Shown piece after piece: positions 23,246 to 32,026 of a stretch of 64,000 nt of DNA. The DNA is from Schizochytrium sp. TIO01 (lineage: Eukaryota > Sar > Bigyra > Thraustochytrida > Thraustochytriidae): contig SMSO01000005.1 in assembly GCA_004764695.1 (NCBI GenBank), forward strand, positions 595,501 to 659,500. Reading direction: 5' to 3'. The notes under the pieces are model-generated. The model searched no databases. It had not been told where the DNA came from and saw nothing but the letters and a program-made list of their open reading frames with translations. Every line of letters starts with the position of its first letter. Within the stretch, counting starts at the first letter, position 1. The position numbers and the translations under genes were made by a program.

Positions 23246-24520
23246 TTAGGATTGTAGAACAGGGCGGCAATCTGCTAACATAAATTTAATACCTTGCTCA
23301 AGCTGCTTTCCATACTTTTCAATCCATTTGTGATAATCTTGCAATGGACCAATCTCCAAATCTGTAGAAGCAATAACAAGGACATCGCAGGGTCCCGGTT
23401 CGTTTGCATGCTCGTCTTCTGGTGCCACAACAATGCTGCCTGTTATTATCTCATGAGAGTCTTTATACTGCGGATCCGTGGCTATAGCGTGAATAAACGT
23501 TGTGCGCAAGCCTATATCCTCGCGATGGAGATACTGGCCTGCTACAGTTTGCGTTCGTCTGCCTACGACAACGCATGGAACATTCTTTGGTGTGCGAGTG
23601 GGCCGTAGCGTTCGACCCTGGGCAAGGAAGCCATGCAGACGTGATTCCGAGAGGCCATCTCGCGTGTAAGACTTATCCCAATTTTCTGGATCCTCTAATT
23701 TCCAGCTAGCCATAAGCTCAGTCAACAGACCAAGCGTTCTTGATCTTCTTTCTAGGTCAAATACATCTTGATGGAAGCCTGCAGTAATTTCTTTGTAAGA
23801 TTTGGAAACGACGTTCTTGAAATGAACACAAACTGATATTGCATTCATGGGTGCAGGTGACAGTTGCAAATGAACTGAAATGTCTGGAGAAAAGTTGAGG
23901 AAGCGTGGTTTATAAAGCGGCCAAGCTGTCCTCGCATGCGCAAGACCTAGTATATTACTAATGACTCTGCGACCACAATCCTCCATGCGTTCAAACTTGC
24001 TATGCGGAATTCCACGAATGATGTTACCTTGGGGATTTGGGGCTCTCCAAAGGAGCTGTTGCAGTTGCTGTACGTATTCACGGTGTTCACGGACCTGATC
24101 TCGAAGTCGGGCATTTTCCTCTGAGCAAGGCCCTACAGGTGGAAATCTGCACAGCATATTGTATGTTCTCTCTAGATGTACTGCCCGTTGCCGCAAATGA
24201 GCTACATCCATCTCCAGTTTATTTACTGTGTCTTCGAGCGCAAACCTTTCACAGCGCCTGCGTTTGCGTTCATTTCTCGAAATCTCTCGCCGCCGCTGCC
24301 TGATTCGTTCTGCGCGATCAACTCGGTCATCCCCTGTGTAGCTTGGTGATGACGTGGATCCATCTTGTGAGGCGTCAAAGCCAGACACTGCCTTTACTTC
24401 TAAATCTCGCCATTCATCTGCAAAATCCCTATATCCTTCCCCATAAGTGTAATCGTCACTACCTATCAATTCTGTAGATGCCGCATCTACAGTCCTAATT
24501 ATTTGAGGATTTCCTTGCAT
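23246..24520 (-). CDS. bZIP-like putative transcription factor with a conserved-looking C-terminal region
   Basis: Encodes 424 residues from the ATG at 24520; a TTG nine bases further upstream is open but an unlikely start. An acidic N-terminus (~1-60) precedes a strongly basic stretch (~69-92, rich in Arg-Arg-Arg and Lys-Arg-Arg-Arg) and a leucine zipper with leucines at exact heptads: 95, 102, 109, 116 and 123. A second heptad-like Gln/Leu segment covers ~135-158. The order basic region then zipper is that of bZIP factors, which bind DNA as dimers in the nucleus. The invariant Asn is out of step by one residue (Asn83 to Arg92 rather than Asn-x7-Arg), so DNA binding is not assured. Residues ~175-424 form a folded-looking alpha/beta region; large C-terminal domains behind bZIP-like segments are known in oomycete regulators, but I cannot name this one. 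Codon use is less biased than in PFA1. The upstream neighbour on the same strand is tRNase Z, 2.3 kb away. Confidence 0.7.
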   Translation of the reverse strand: MQGNPQIIRTVDAASTELIGSDDYTYGEGYRDFADEWRDLEVKAVSGFDASQDGSTSSPSYTGDDRVDRAERIRQRRREISRNERKRRRCERFALEDTVNKLEMDVAHLRQRAVHLERTYNMLCRFPPVGPCSEENARLRDQVREHREYVQQLQQLLWRAPNPQGNIIRGIPHSKFERMEDCGRRVISNILGLAHARTAWPLYKPRFLNFSPDISVHLQLSPAPMNAISVCVHFKNVVSKSYKEITAGFHQDVFDLERRSRTLGLLTELMASWKLEDPENWDKSYTRDGLSESRLHGFLAQGRTLRPTRTPKNVPCVVVGRRTQTVAGQYLHREDIGLRTTFIHAIATDPQYKDSHEIITGSIVVAPEDEHANEPGPCDVLVIASTDLEIGPLQDYHKWIEKYGKQLEQGIKFMLADCRPVLQS

Positions 24521-26819
24521 TGTAAGCAAAGATACTCGGAGGCTGGATTTGTCACAAAAGGTACGACAGCCCTATTGATCAAATTGAAGGAAGGGGATTG
24601 CTTTTACCAGTACACGATGTTACTGTCGTTGCTATTGTTGTTGTTCCCAATTTCTTCAGACGTAGCGTGCCGCTTCTGACATTGCCAATAGCTGCTTGTC
24701 TTTGGTCTTCTTTGGGGAAATGGGCCAGTAAAAGAAACCCTAGGCAGTTCGATTATCTACTAATCTAAAGAACCTGTGGCCCCTTTCCCCTCAACCCACG
24801 CCCTTCGTTGCTCTCTTCGGTCGGTGAAGCGTTTAGATGCGAGGTTTCCTCCACTACGTGCTTCTTCAATGCTAAACGCCCAAGTCAACTGAGGACACTG
24901 AAAGCCTGCACGGAGCAGAAGACCCGCACAGACGGTGGCAGGATCAACCCTACCTACGCCTCGTTGCCACGATGGTCGCTGCCGATCCTCGATCTCTCGT
25001 CGATTATTGGTCTCCTGTTGCGCTCTTGGCCACGCGGCCACTCAGACTCTGCTTCTGTGGCTTCTCACTGACGTGATGTAGAAAGAAATAGAAAGCACAG
25101 AGCCACTTTAAAAGGAAAAGGAGAAAGCAGAGAGAGGAAAGGGAAAAAGAAGACCTCAGATTGACTCAGAGATTGACTCAATCGACGAGAGAATGGAAGG
25201 GAATGGACGCCACGGAGACAGAGGCGCAGCGAGACGGAGCGAGACGGAGGCAGGCACAGGCAGAGGCAGAGGCAGAGAGAGAAGGAGAGGCGGGAGAGAC
25301 GGGGACCAGTTTGAAAACTCTCGCCAGCTTCGATAGCCGTACTCGGTATGTATGTATGTATGTATGTATGTATGTATGTATGTATGTATGTATGTATGTA
25401 TGTATGTATGTATGTATGTATGTATGTATGTATGTATGTATGTATGCACTCTTCTACTTGTTTCCAATGTGCTGTTCTATGCTTTACAGTGTTTTCCGCG
25501 CTCGCTACTTGCTACTTTCATCAGTCTGTCTGCCTGAGGCGGCGGTGATGCAGAATGCACCTAGGTACCTATTTGTCGCCAACTTTGGATTTGCGTGGCG
25601 GCAGGATTCCTCTTCTCCTGCACTTTGTTTCGACTCGCTTTAGAAGGGTTGTTGGAAGACGCCTAAACGGGTATTGCCCGGAGATAGGTGCTGCTGGTAG
25701 CTCATGTAGATAGTTCGTTAGTTAGTTACACTGGAACAGACAGACGCTCTGTGTTTCGTGGTGTTGCAGGTCATGGACTCAGAGGGGCTGCGTGAGTTTT
25801 GTGTTCGAGAGCAGAGTGTTGATATTCTTTTATGGGCAGGACACATTGCAACTTGAAGTACCGTGGGTGTAAGTAACTACAGGACCTCCATCTGAAGCGC
25901 GGCATCACGTGAAAAAGAAATGAAATGAAGAGGGAAAGGACACCCAAAGGTTCATAATGTTTGGTTTGCAAAGGTTATTCGAAAGACACCTTCTTCGTGG
26001 TAGATGGTGATTCTGTCGAAACTGCCGAGATTTTGCTGAGAGTGAACCAAAGCAGGGTTTTGAGATAGAAGAATCAATCGTGCATGGACAACCTATTCGT
26101 AGGATTGTTATAGTTGTTGTTTGTTATAGGTCAAACTTTATAGTTTCAACCCCTCGCTGGCAAGTACGAAGGGAAAGTGTAAATATACATTCTTGGTTTA
26201 ACGCATAATCTCAAGAGCTTCCATGCTGAAAAGTTAGATAGTATATTCTTCTGATTTTACATATTTAAACCAAGTAAACAAGTTCCACCAAGGGACTTAC
26301 TTGGCAACTTAACCATGGTCATCATACTTTGCGCATCACTTAGATCACTACGTTGACATTCGTTCTTGATCTCTTCGAGCGCCTAAATAAGCAAACTGGC
26401 AGCGAATTAGGTCACCATATTTTTCCAAGGAGGAAAAACTGTATTGTGCTACCCGTTGTGGTGTAAAACTTGTAATTCTTCGCATCTCTAATTCCTATCG
26501 TTAAACTTGTCATCTTACTTTCTGGAAGGAAGCTTGGTATCTCAGAAAATCGAACTTTGCAATAATACGAAAGCACAAGTAAGGGTTTATGGCAGCATAA
26601 CATTGTCTTAAGAAATTGAATTTAAAAGCAGACCGAATGCACCGCAGAATACATTGTAAATTGGTGCCAAATATTATGAGTAGCAATCATCAATCTAACG
26701 CACGATTTTTTGAAGAAGTACAATACACTTTTCCCCGTCGTAGAGAATCAAATGGTTTTGGGGGTGACACATCTTTTTCAACACTTTTCTTGGATTGTGA
26801 TTTCACATCAAGACAAGGC
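24521..26819. other. Intergenic DNA between the bZIP-like gene and tRNase Z
   Basis: The only marked structure is the 100-bp TATG array at 25347-25446, preceded by a purine-rich GAGACGGAGG-type stretch (about 25190-25305). Open frames here are repeat translations (MYVC/IHTY strings) or short random frames; no gene is supported. Confidence 0.6.
25347..25446. repeat. Perfect (TATG)25 microsatellite
   Basis: Exactly 100 uninterrupted bases. Its translations give long MYVC strings in one orientation and IHTY strings in the other, which should not be taken for proteins. Confidence 0.97.
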
Positions 26820-27809
26820 TTAAATGATCTTGGCTTTCTCTGCAAGAGCGGTTCTCCAAATTTCCTCTCCCGTTTCTGGATTCATGTCAAAACATAGTTT
26901 AACAATAGAAAGAAGGTGACCAGGTAGGTACGCAATAATAGTTTCCGCAATGAATTGGGGTTTGTAGCGTGCAGAGAAATGCATGAGATATAGGGCCTGG
27001 CAGTTGTCCAATGCACCTCGTTTTGCAAACCTCGCGAGCTCTTCAATGTGGATGTGGCCACGCTCTCTAGCAAAGGAGATATCGCCATCAAAAAATGTAA
27101 GCTCCATGCAAAGTGTGGCAGCCTGAAGAAATAGAGCCTCAGGGATATCCAGGGCGTCTATAATTGTGTCACCTGTATATGCAAATTCAATCGTTTCTCT
27201 GTACACGAAATCCTCAGGCATAGGAGGTGACTTTTGAAAGCGCTTTCGTTTCTCTTCTGGACTGAGGTTGGCAAGCTCTGACCTAAGCTCTTTTCGTTTC
27301 GTCTTCACCGCATAGCCTACAGAGGGAACTCTATGCATCGTCTTGCACACCACAACACTTGCATCTCCTCCTAGATCAATTTCTTGACCTGGATGCACGC
27401 CCACTATTTGCAAAACATTTGGATCAATTCCCTCCCCTCCATCCAATCTCGCCATGGCTTCCTGTGCTGCCGTGAAGTCATTTACTGCAGCTTCTGGCAC
27501 GTAATATGTGGTAATAGCGTTTATTGTAGAAATTTGTGAATCATTCTGTTTCTGGCTCGAGTTTGACTTGGGTTGCGATTGCTTCTGTTGCTTCATGCCC
27601 CGGACCCGGGCATGTAGATATGCTGCGGCGCAGTGGTCTGCGTGTCCATGCGAAATAAAGACGTGTGACGCCGAAGCCGCACCTCCGAGTTGTTCGCGAG
27701 CACCAAACCTGCCCACATCAAATAATAGCGCCTTACGTTTACCTAGACCACGATAGAGCACCGTGGTGCCCATCCCCGCCGCTGACCAACACTCTACTTC
27801 GCGAGACAT
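26820..27809 (-). CDS. tRNase Z, short form (metallo-beta-lactamase fold tRNA 3'-endonuclease)
   Basis: Encodes 329 residues, starting at ATG 27809. tRNase Z cuts the 3' trailer from precursor tRNA before CCA addition. The metal-binding residues of the beta-lactamase fold are present in order: HGHADH at 54-59, His159 (in TMHR), Asp214 (in YTGD), His252 and His254 (in GHIH) and His277 in the family signature HFSARY (277-282). Length and order fit the short tRNase Z of plants and ELAC1. A Lys/Gln/Ser-rich insertion at ~72-95 lengthens the loop after the HxHxDH motif, and a charged Lys-Arg segment covers ~170-192. No organelle-targeting extension is visible, so cytosol or nucleus is likely. It is divergent from the membrane protein gene starting at 28716, with about 0.9 kb between the start codons. 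Four tRNA genes lie about 3 kb away, which may be coincidence. Confidence 0.88.
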   Translation of the reverse strand: MSREVECWSAAGMGTTVLYRGLGKRKALLFDVGRFGAREQLGGAASASHVFISHGHADHCAAAYLHARVRGMKQQKQSQPKSNSSQKQNDSQISTINAITTYYVPEAAVNDFTAAQEAMARLDGGEGIDPNVLQIVGVHPGQEIDLGGDASVVVCKTMHRVPSVGYAVKTKRKELRSELANLSPEEKRKRFQKSPPMPEDFVYRETIEFAYTGDTIIDALDIPEALFLQAATLCMELTFFDGDISFARERGHIHIEELARFAKRGALDNCQALYLMHFSARYKPQFIAETIIAYLPGHLLSIVKLCFDMNPETGEEIWRTALAEKAKII

Positions 27810-28715
27810 CCTCGTTTTCGGGACACTTTCAGAAGCGTGAGATCGACAAAGACAGCCTGGCGTAAAGCAGCAGACGTTTCAGGCAACTTCTGTCCTAATA
27901 GCAGCAGAGGCAGTTTCTGAGGCTGTGCTGCGACGATTTCGCATTCGAGCGTGAGCCCATAAAGTTCTCCTTCAGGGTCTGCATTGCCCAGTCAGGAAGA
28001 AAGGAAAAGCAAAGTAATCTCTGACCTACAGAGTGACAGTGTTCTATTTAAAGAAAATCATATCGAATCACGACTCGGATAAAGTAACTGCAAACTGACC
28101 TTGAGAAAGAATCCAGCTGAAGACATTGAGGTGAATGAACACACACCACCTAGGAACGAATGTTGTTGAGCTCACCTACTTCTTTTTCTTTCTTTTTCCT
28201 CAGAGTATAGCATTGAAGTACAAAAGAGTAGTTGGGAATAGTTTGCGACGCATTCATTTCGGCCGGCCTCGATTCGCTTTGTAGAAGTTTAGCTCTGTAC
28301 TTTGCGAAGAACTTGTTCTATTCGTGCTCGTGGATTATAGGTACATTTCTGCAGGGCGAGGGCTAGCATCGATGACACATACCCAGACTGACTTGAGTCT
28401 TAGCATTAGCGGACTGAAAGAGAGGAAGAGAACGGAGGAAGAGAACGGAAGACTTCGGAGACTCGAAGTTGTAGGAAAAAGCAGCTCTTATTGTCATTGA
28501 TTGTCATCTTCCCTGGGATTGCCATTAAGTGAGTACCTAGCTAGTGTTATTGATAGTTAAGAGTAGCGAGCATAACTAAAGCTAACCATATCAAAAATCA
28601 AATCCTCAACCTGGTCAGGGTGAGTTTAGCTTGCTCTAAAAAGCCTATCTGCAAGATCCTGTCTTCTATTCAATCCCCGCGACTTGAGGATTTCGCAGCT
28701 CCGCACAGCTCCGCA
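27810..28715. promoter_or_regulatory. Divergent intergenic region between tRNase Z and the polyQ membrane protein
   Basis: The 906 bases between two divergent start codons must hold both 5' leaders and promoters unless further elements lie elsewhere. No TATA box, repeat or conserved motif stands out. Confidence 0.4.
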
Positions 28716-29141
28716 ATGTCCCTGGCAGCCGCTCCCGCCTTTGGGGCTGCAGCGGGGATGATGGCTGTGCCAGGAGCGACATCTCGCGGAGAGGCAGCGC
28801 TTCAGAGAGCACCTCTGGGAGTCACAGACCGCTTCTTTGGCGTCATCAAGGGCGCGGTGGTTCTTGGGTGGTACTTTTGGACACTTCCATTTCGCATCGG
28901 GTGCTCCATGGCTCTAGTCTTTTTTCTTCGGGTAGTAGCTCAACCTCTAGACTTCGCGCAGGACCAGGTTCTGGGATTTCAGGTATTAGGGGTGGAGAAG
29001 ACCACGAACAAATTTGTAGCGATTATTAAACCTCTTTGGCGCAAGGTGTTTCCCTTTAAGGATCAGGACATTGACATTATAGACAGGCCAGATGCTGTGC
29101 AGAATAACCTTGGACAGCACCAGTTCCAACAAAACTCATTT

Positions 29142-29185
<44 letters not shown>

Positions 29186-29894
29186 AAATTTTACTGGAAC
29201 CCAACGCGTAGCTGGCGCTGCCCCAGCATACGCACCAAGTTCAAGATATAGCGAAGCCTTCGATATGGATGAGGATGATTTCCAAAGACCTCGTGAAGCT
29301 GTTCCAACTCAGCGTGATTCTGAGTATAGCCGACAGCGTCCAGTAGAAACTGAAGGACGGCGAAGATCAGAGGGGAGCTCTTATGAGTATGATCGAGGAC
29401 GTAACACATCAAGCACGCGCCGCCGAAGGCCTGATGTGCCACTCCATTCCAGGTCAAGTAGTCTTAGTGATGATGTGAGCGATGATATGAACTCTGACGA
29501 ATCAGAAGCTTCGGTCAAGCTCCCTCCTGCTGCAGTCCATGCATCCGCCGCAGAAATCGACAAGGCTGTTCTATTGGCTATTGAAGCACAGCAAACGCAT
29601 GTTGTTGTTGAAAAGCTCTTTTGGGTTGCCGTGCTTCTTATGGCCATTGTAGGTGTTGTTCTCTTTCGAATTGATTTTACTCGCAACTGGTCAGGACAAA
29701 AGATTGCGGACGTAGAGCCAGCCATGGGTTTTGAAGGAATATATGGTGTGTTGCTGGTTCTCACTATGGCGTTTCGATCTGATTTCCCTTTTAATCTTGG
29801 TATTCTCATGCTTGTTGTTTTTTATGCAGGCGTCGTGTTTGGAACTATTATTTCACGAAACGCTTTCGCTAAACCATTGGCACAGCAAGACTAA
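28716..29894 (+). CDS. Polyglutamine-containing multi-pass membrane protein of unknown function
   Basis: Encodes 392 residues if translation starts at the first in-frame ATG, 28716 (context CCGCAATGT). The frame stays open upstream to a GTG at 28620, but GTG is not a credible nuclear start. Hydrophobic segments: ~41-75 (long enough for a hairpin or one long helix, with Trp/Phe-rich core), ~300-318, ~338-354 and ~358-379. Between them lies a polar region (~115-285) with 14 consecutive glutamines (144-157; 12 CAG then 2 CAA codons), an Asp/Glu patch and an Arg/Ser-rich segment (~196-250) with likely phosphorylation sites. There is no signal peptide of classical form. The C-terminal three-helix cluster and the location of the polar loop suggest an endomembrane protein with a large loop. 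I recognise no family. Confidence 0.75.
29145..29186 (+). repeat. (CAG)12(CAA)2 repeat encoding polyglutamine
   Basis: In-frame trinucleotide array inside the membrane protein gene, encoding 14 glutamines. As a pure CAG tract it is expected to vary in length between strains. Confidence 0.95.
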
Positions 29895-30689
29895 AGGCGT
29901 TGAGTGCTTAAACCTACCATTTTGTCTATTTTGAGTTTACTTCCTTTAAACTATAGTGAACTTACCTCTAGCCGAGCCGTTTTAACGCAAGACTATTTAA
30001 ATTTCTGTTCCAAAATATGCTAAGATTTTGTTTTATCCATCGTTTTGTTCCTATGCGCCACATTGTTAAAAACGAGGTAATTCTTTTCTCCACGCTCTGG
30101 CGAATAGGTACCATCTTATTAAACAAAACTATCACACAACGTGGGTGAGCTAGTCAAGATGACACTAAGCAGCGCGGAAATAATAAGACATTCTAGAAAG
30201 TACATGGTGAAGTTCAAGTAATCACCGTCAGAAAAACGGGGAGATGCAAGATGATGAAATATCCTCTTTTATGATACGTTTGGTGAATTTTGCTTCTGAC
30301 AAATCACGGAAACAGGATCGATTCATCGCTCTTTATTAAGTGAACTAGTATCGTGCCAGTACGGAGGAGAGCTACAATAAGATGCAAACATGAAGAAAAG
30401 CATTTAGTTATCGAATTGAGATACCGAAAGAGGACTAACGTATCAGGCTCTCTCCCAAAAGTAGCCTTAATGATCTGGTTGTTTAGATTTATTAAAATAC
30501 TGATTGCTTTGATCCAATTTAGTTAATTTTTTGATAGTTGCATTTAAAAGAATGAAGTCTCAGAAAAAGAGAGAGAGAGAGAGAGAGAGAGCATATCCTG
30601 AAAGTATCCAGAATTTGTGTTGATTTAATTTCAAAACTTTTTATTTAAAAAAAAAAAAAATTAAAAAAATCCATTGGGGAAAAAACAAA
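29895..30689. other. Intergenic DNA between the membrane protein gene and the tRNA array
   Basis: AT-rich, no gene. Contains a GA dinucleotide run at 30568-30592 and a poly-A stretch near 30648-30668, the latter just beyond the terminator of the first tRNA gene. Confidence 0.6.
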
Positions 30690-30799
30690 GGTCGCTACGA
30701 GATTCGAACTCGTGAGTCTGACGACAGCAGATAGTTGGACTTCTAGAGTAAATCTTGAAATCTTCGAATCTGTCCCCTTAACCACTCGGGCAAACGACC
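30690..30799 (-). tRNA. tRNA-Ser(CGA), intron type A (copy 1)
   Basis: Read on the minus strand, a 7-bp acceptor stem (GGTCGTT with AGCGACC), a D-arm with CCC/GGG and an A-box TGCCCGAGTGG, a T-arm ACGAG/CTCGT with B-box GTTCGAATC, and a long variable arm with a GTC/GAC stem make a class II tRNA. The anticodon loop TTCGAAA, with anticodon CGA at 30766-30764, appears once a 30-base intron (30762-30733) after position 37 is removed. TTTTTT a few bases after the gene is a Pol III terminator. The base after the acceptor stem is T, whereas eukaryotic serine tRNAs normally have G73. Confidence 0.9.
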
Positions 30800-31436
30800 A
30801 CTCCATACCATGTTGAGACTGACGTACTTTATAAATCAAAATAATATTCAAGTACAAGTTTATCAAGTTGGAGTTGAATTGATATTAAGACCAAAACAGC
30901 CGCGCATAGGAACTAGAACAGCACGGATGGAAAAGTATAAGTTATTATTCTATGTTGAACCGCTGTACTTGATCTGGTGGTTTGGATGCAATCCTGGAAG
31001 TTGTTCCTCCTAGATCGATGAAAACTTGAACTTGTGTAAACCTCCCTCATTTCATTACTGTTCTTGGAATGTAAAATTCCTTGGATTTCAATTTTATTGA
31101 GCAAACTGAGTGTTGCAGTATTGTGCATCGCATATTGCACTGTCATTGTTTAAGACACGGGATGCGCAAAAATATGAACTATGGGCAGTTCTTCTCATCT
31201 CTATCTCAAGATATTCCATACTTCCTGCATCTGTCGCTCGTATCTAAGCATTAGACTTAGTAAATGTTGATGAGTTCAACATACTACAGTAGTCTATTAA
31301 AAGATGACAATTGGCTGAAGGCTTATTTATTTATTATTATTTTATTTTTTGAGTTCATAAAATAAAAATAAAAATTGCTATCAAACAATAATGAGGTAAT
31401 AACAATAATGAAGTAATTGGCAGACGCAAAAATCAA

Positions 31437-31545
31437 GGTCGCTACGAGATTCGAACTCGTGAGTCTGACGACAGCAGATATTTGGACCCTTAGCAAGCGC
31501 TAACAATCTTCGAATCTGTCCCCTTAACCACTCGGGCAAACGACC
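31437..31545 (-). tRNA. tRNA-Ser(CGA), intron type B (copy 2)
   Basis: The mature part is identical to copy 1. The intron (31508-31480, 29 bases) differs: it contains a TTAGC/GCTAA hairpin with a four-base loop. A TTTTT terminator follows on the minus strand, and the discriminator position is again T. Confidence 0.9.
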
Positions 31546-31727
31546 ACCACTGATGCTAGCGACCCGTCACAACTAGAAAAAACACCACTTACTCCGAATC
31601 TAAACGGAGGAAAAAGAAAACACACTTGTACCTTTACCTAAGCACTAGTAGGCAACACCTTTTCCCTACAATAGGCTGAGATATCAAATGTTTTTCAACA
31701 AGTGAATGGAAAGGTCAAAAAAATTAA

Positions 31728-31837
31728 GGTCGCTACGAGATTCGAACTCGTGAGTCTGACGACAGCAGATAGTTGGACTTCTAAAGTAAATCTTGAAATC
31801 TTCGAATCTGTCCCCTTAACCACTCGGGCAAACGACC
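31728..31837 (-). tRNA. tRNA-Ser(CGA), intron type A (copy 3)
   Basis: Same mature sequence as the other copies. The 30-base intron (31800-31771) differs from that of copy 1 at a single base. A run of seven T follows on the minus strand. Confidence 0.9.
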
Positions 31838-31917
31838 GCTAGTGAAGGGGAATTCCCATTACATCTTCAAAAAGCACCTAAGTGAAACCTATAGGAAATA
31901 AATTGATAAAAAAGCAA

Positions 31918-32026
31918 GGTCGCTACGAGATTCGAACTCGTGAGTCTGACGACAGCAGATATTTGGACTCTTAGCAAGAGCTAACAATCTTCGAATCTGT
32001 CCCCTTAACCACTCGGGCAAACGACC
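31918..32026 (-). tRNA. tRNA-Ser(CGA), intron type B (copy 4)
   Basis: Same mature sequence. The 29-base intron (31989-31961) matches copy 2 except for two bases; one lies in the hairpin loop, so the TTAGC/GCTAA stem is kept. A TTTTTT terminator follows on the minus strand. It lies only 80 bases from copy 3. Confidence 0.9.

Noticed and set aside
24521-24529. Start of the bZIP-like gene at a TTG
   Set aside because: An ATG follows nine bases later at 24520 and is the more plausible start.
25161-25643. Open frames giving MYVC or IHTY strings (also at 50906-51473)
   Set aside because: These are translations of the TATG/CATA microsatellites.
28620-28715. In-frame upstream extension of the membrane protein to a GTG
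   Set aside because: GTG is not a credible nuclear start codon, and the ATG at 28716 is in a reasonable context.
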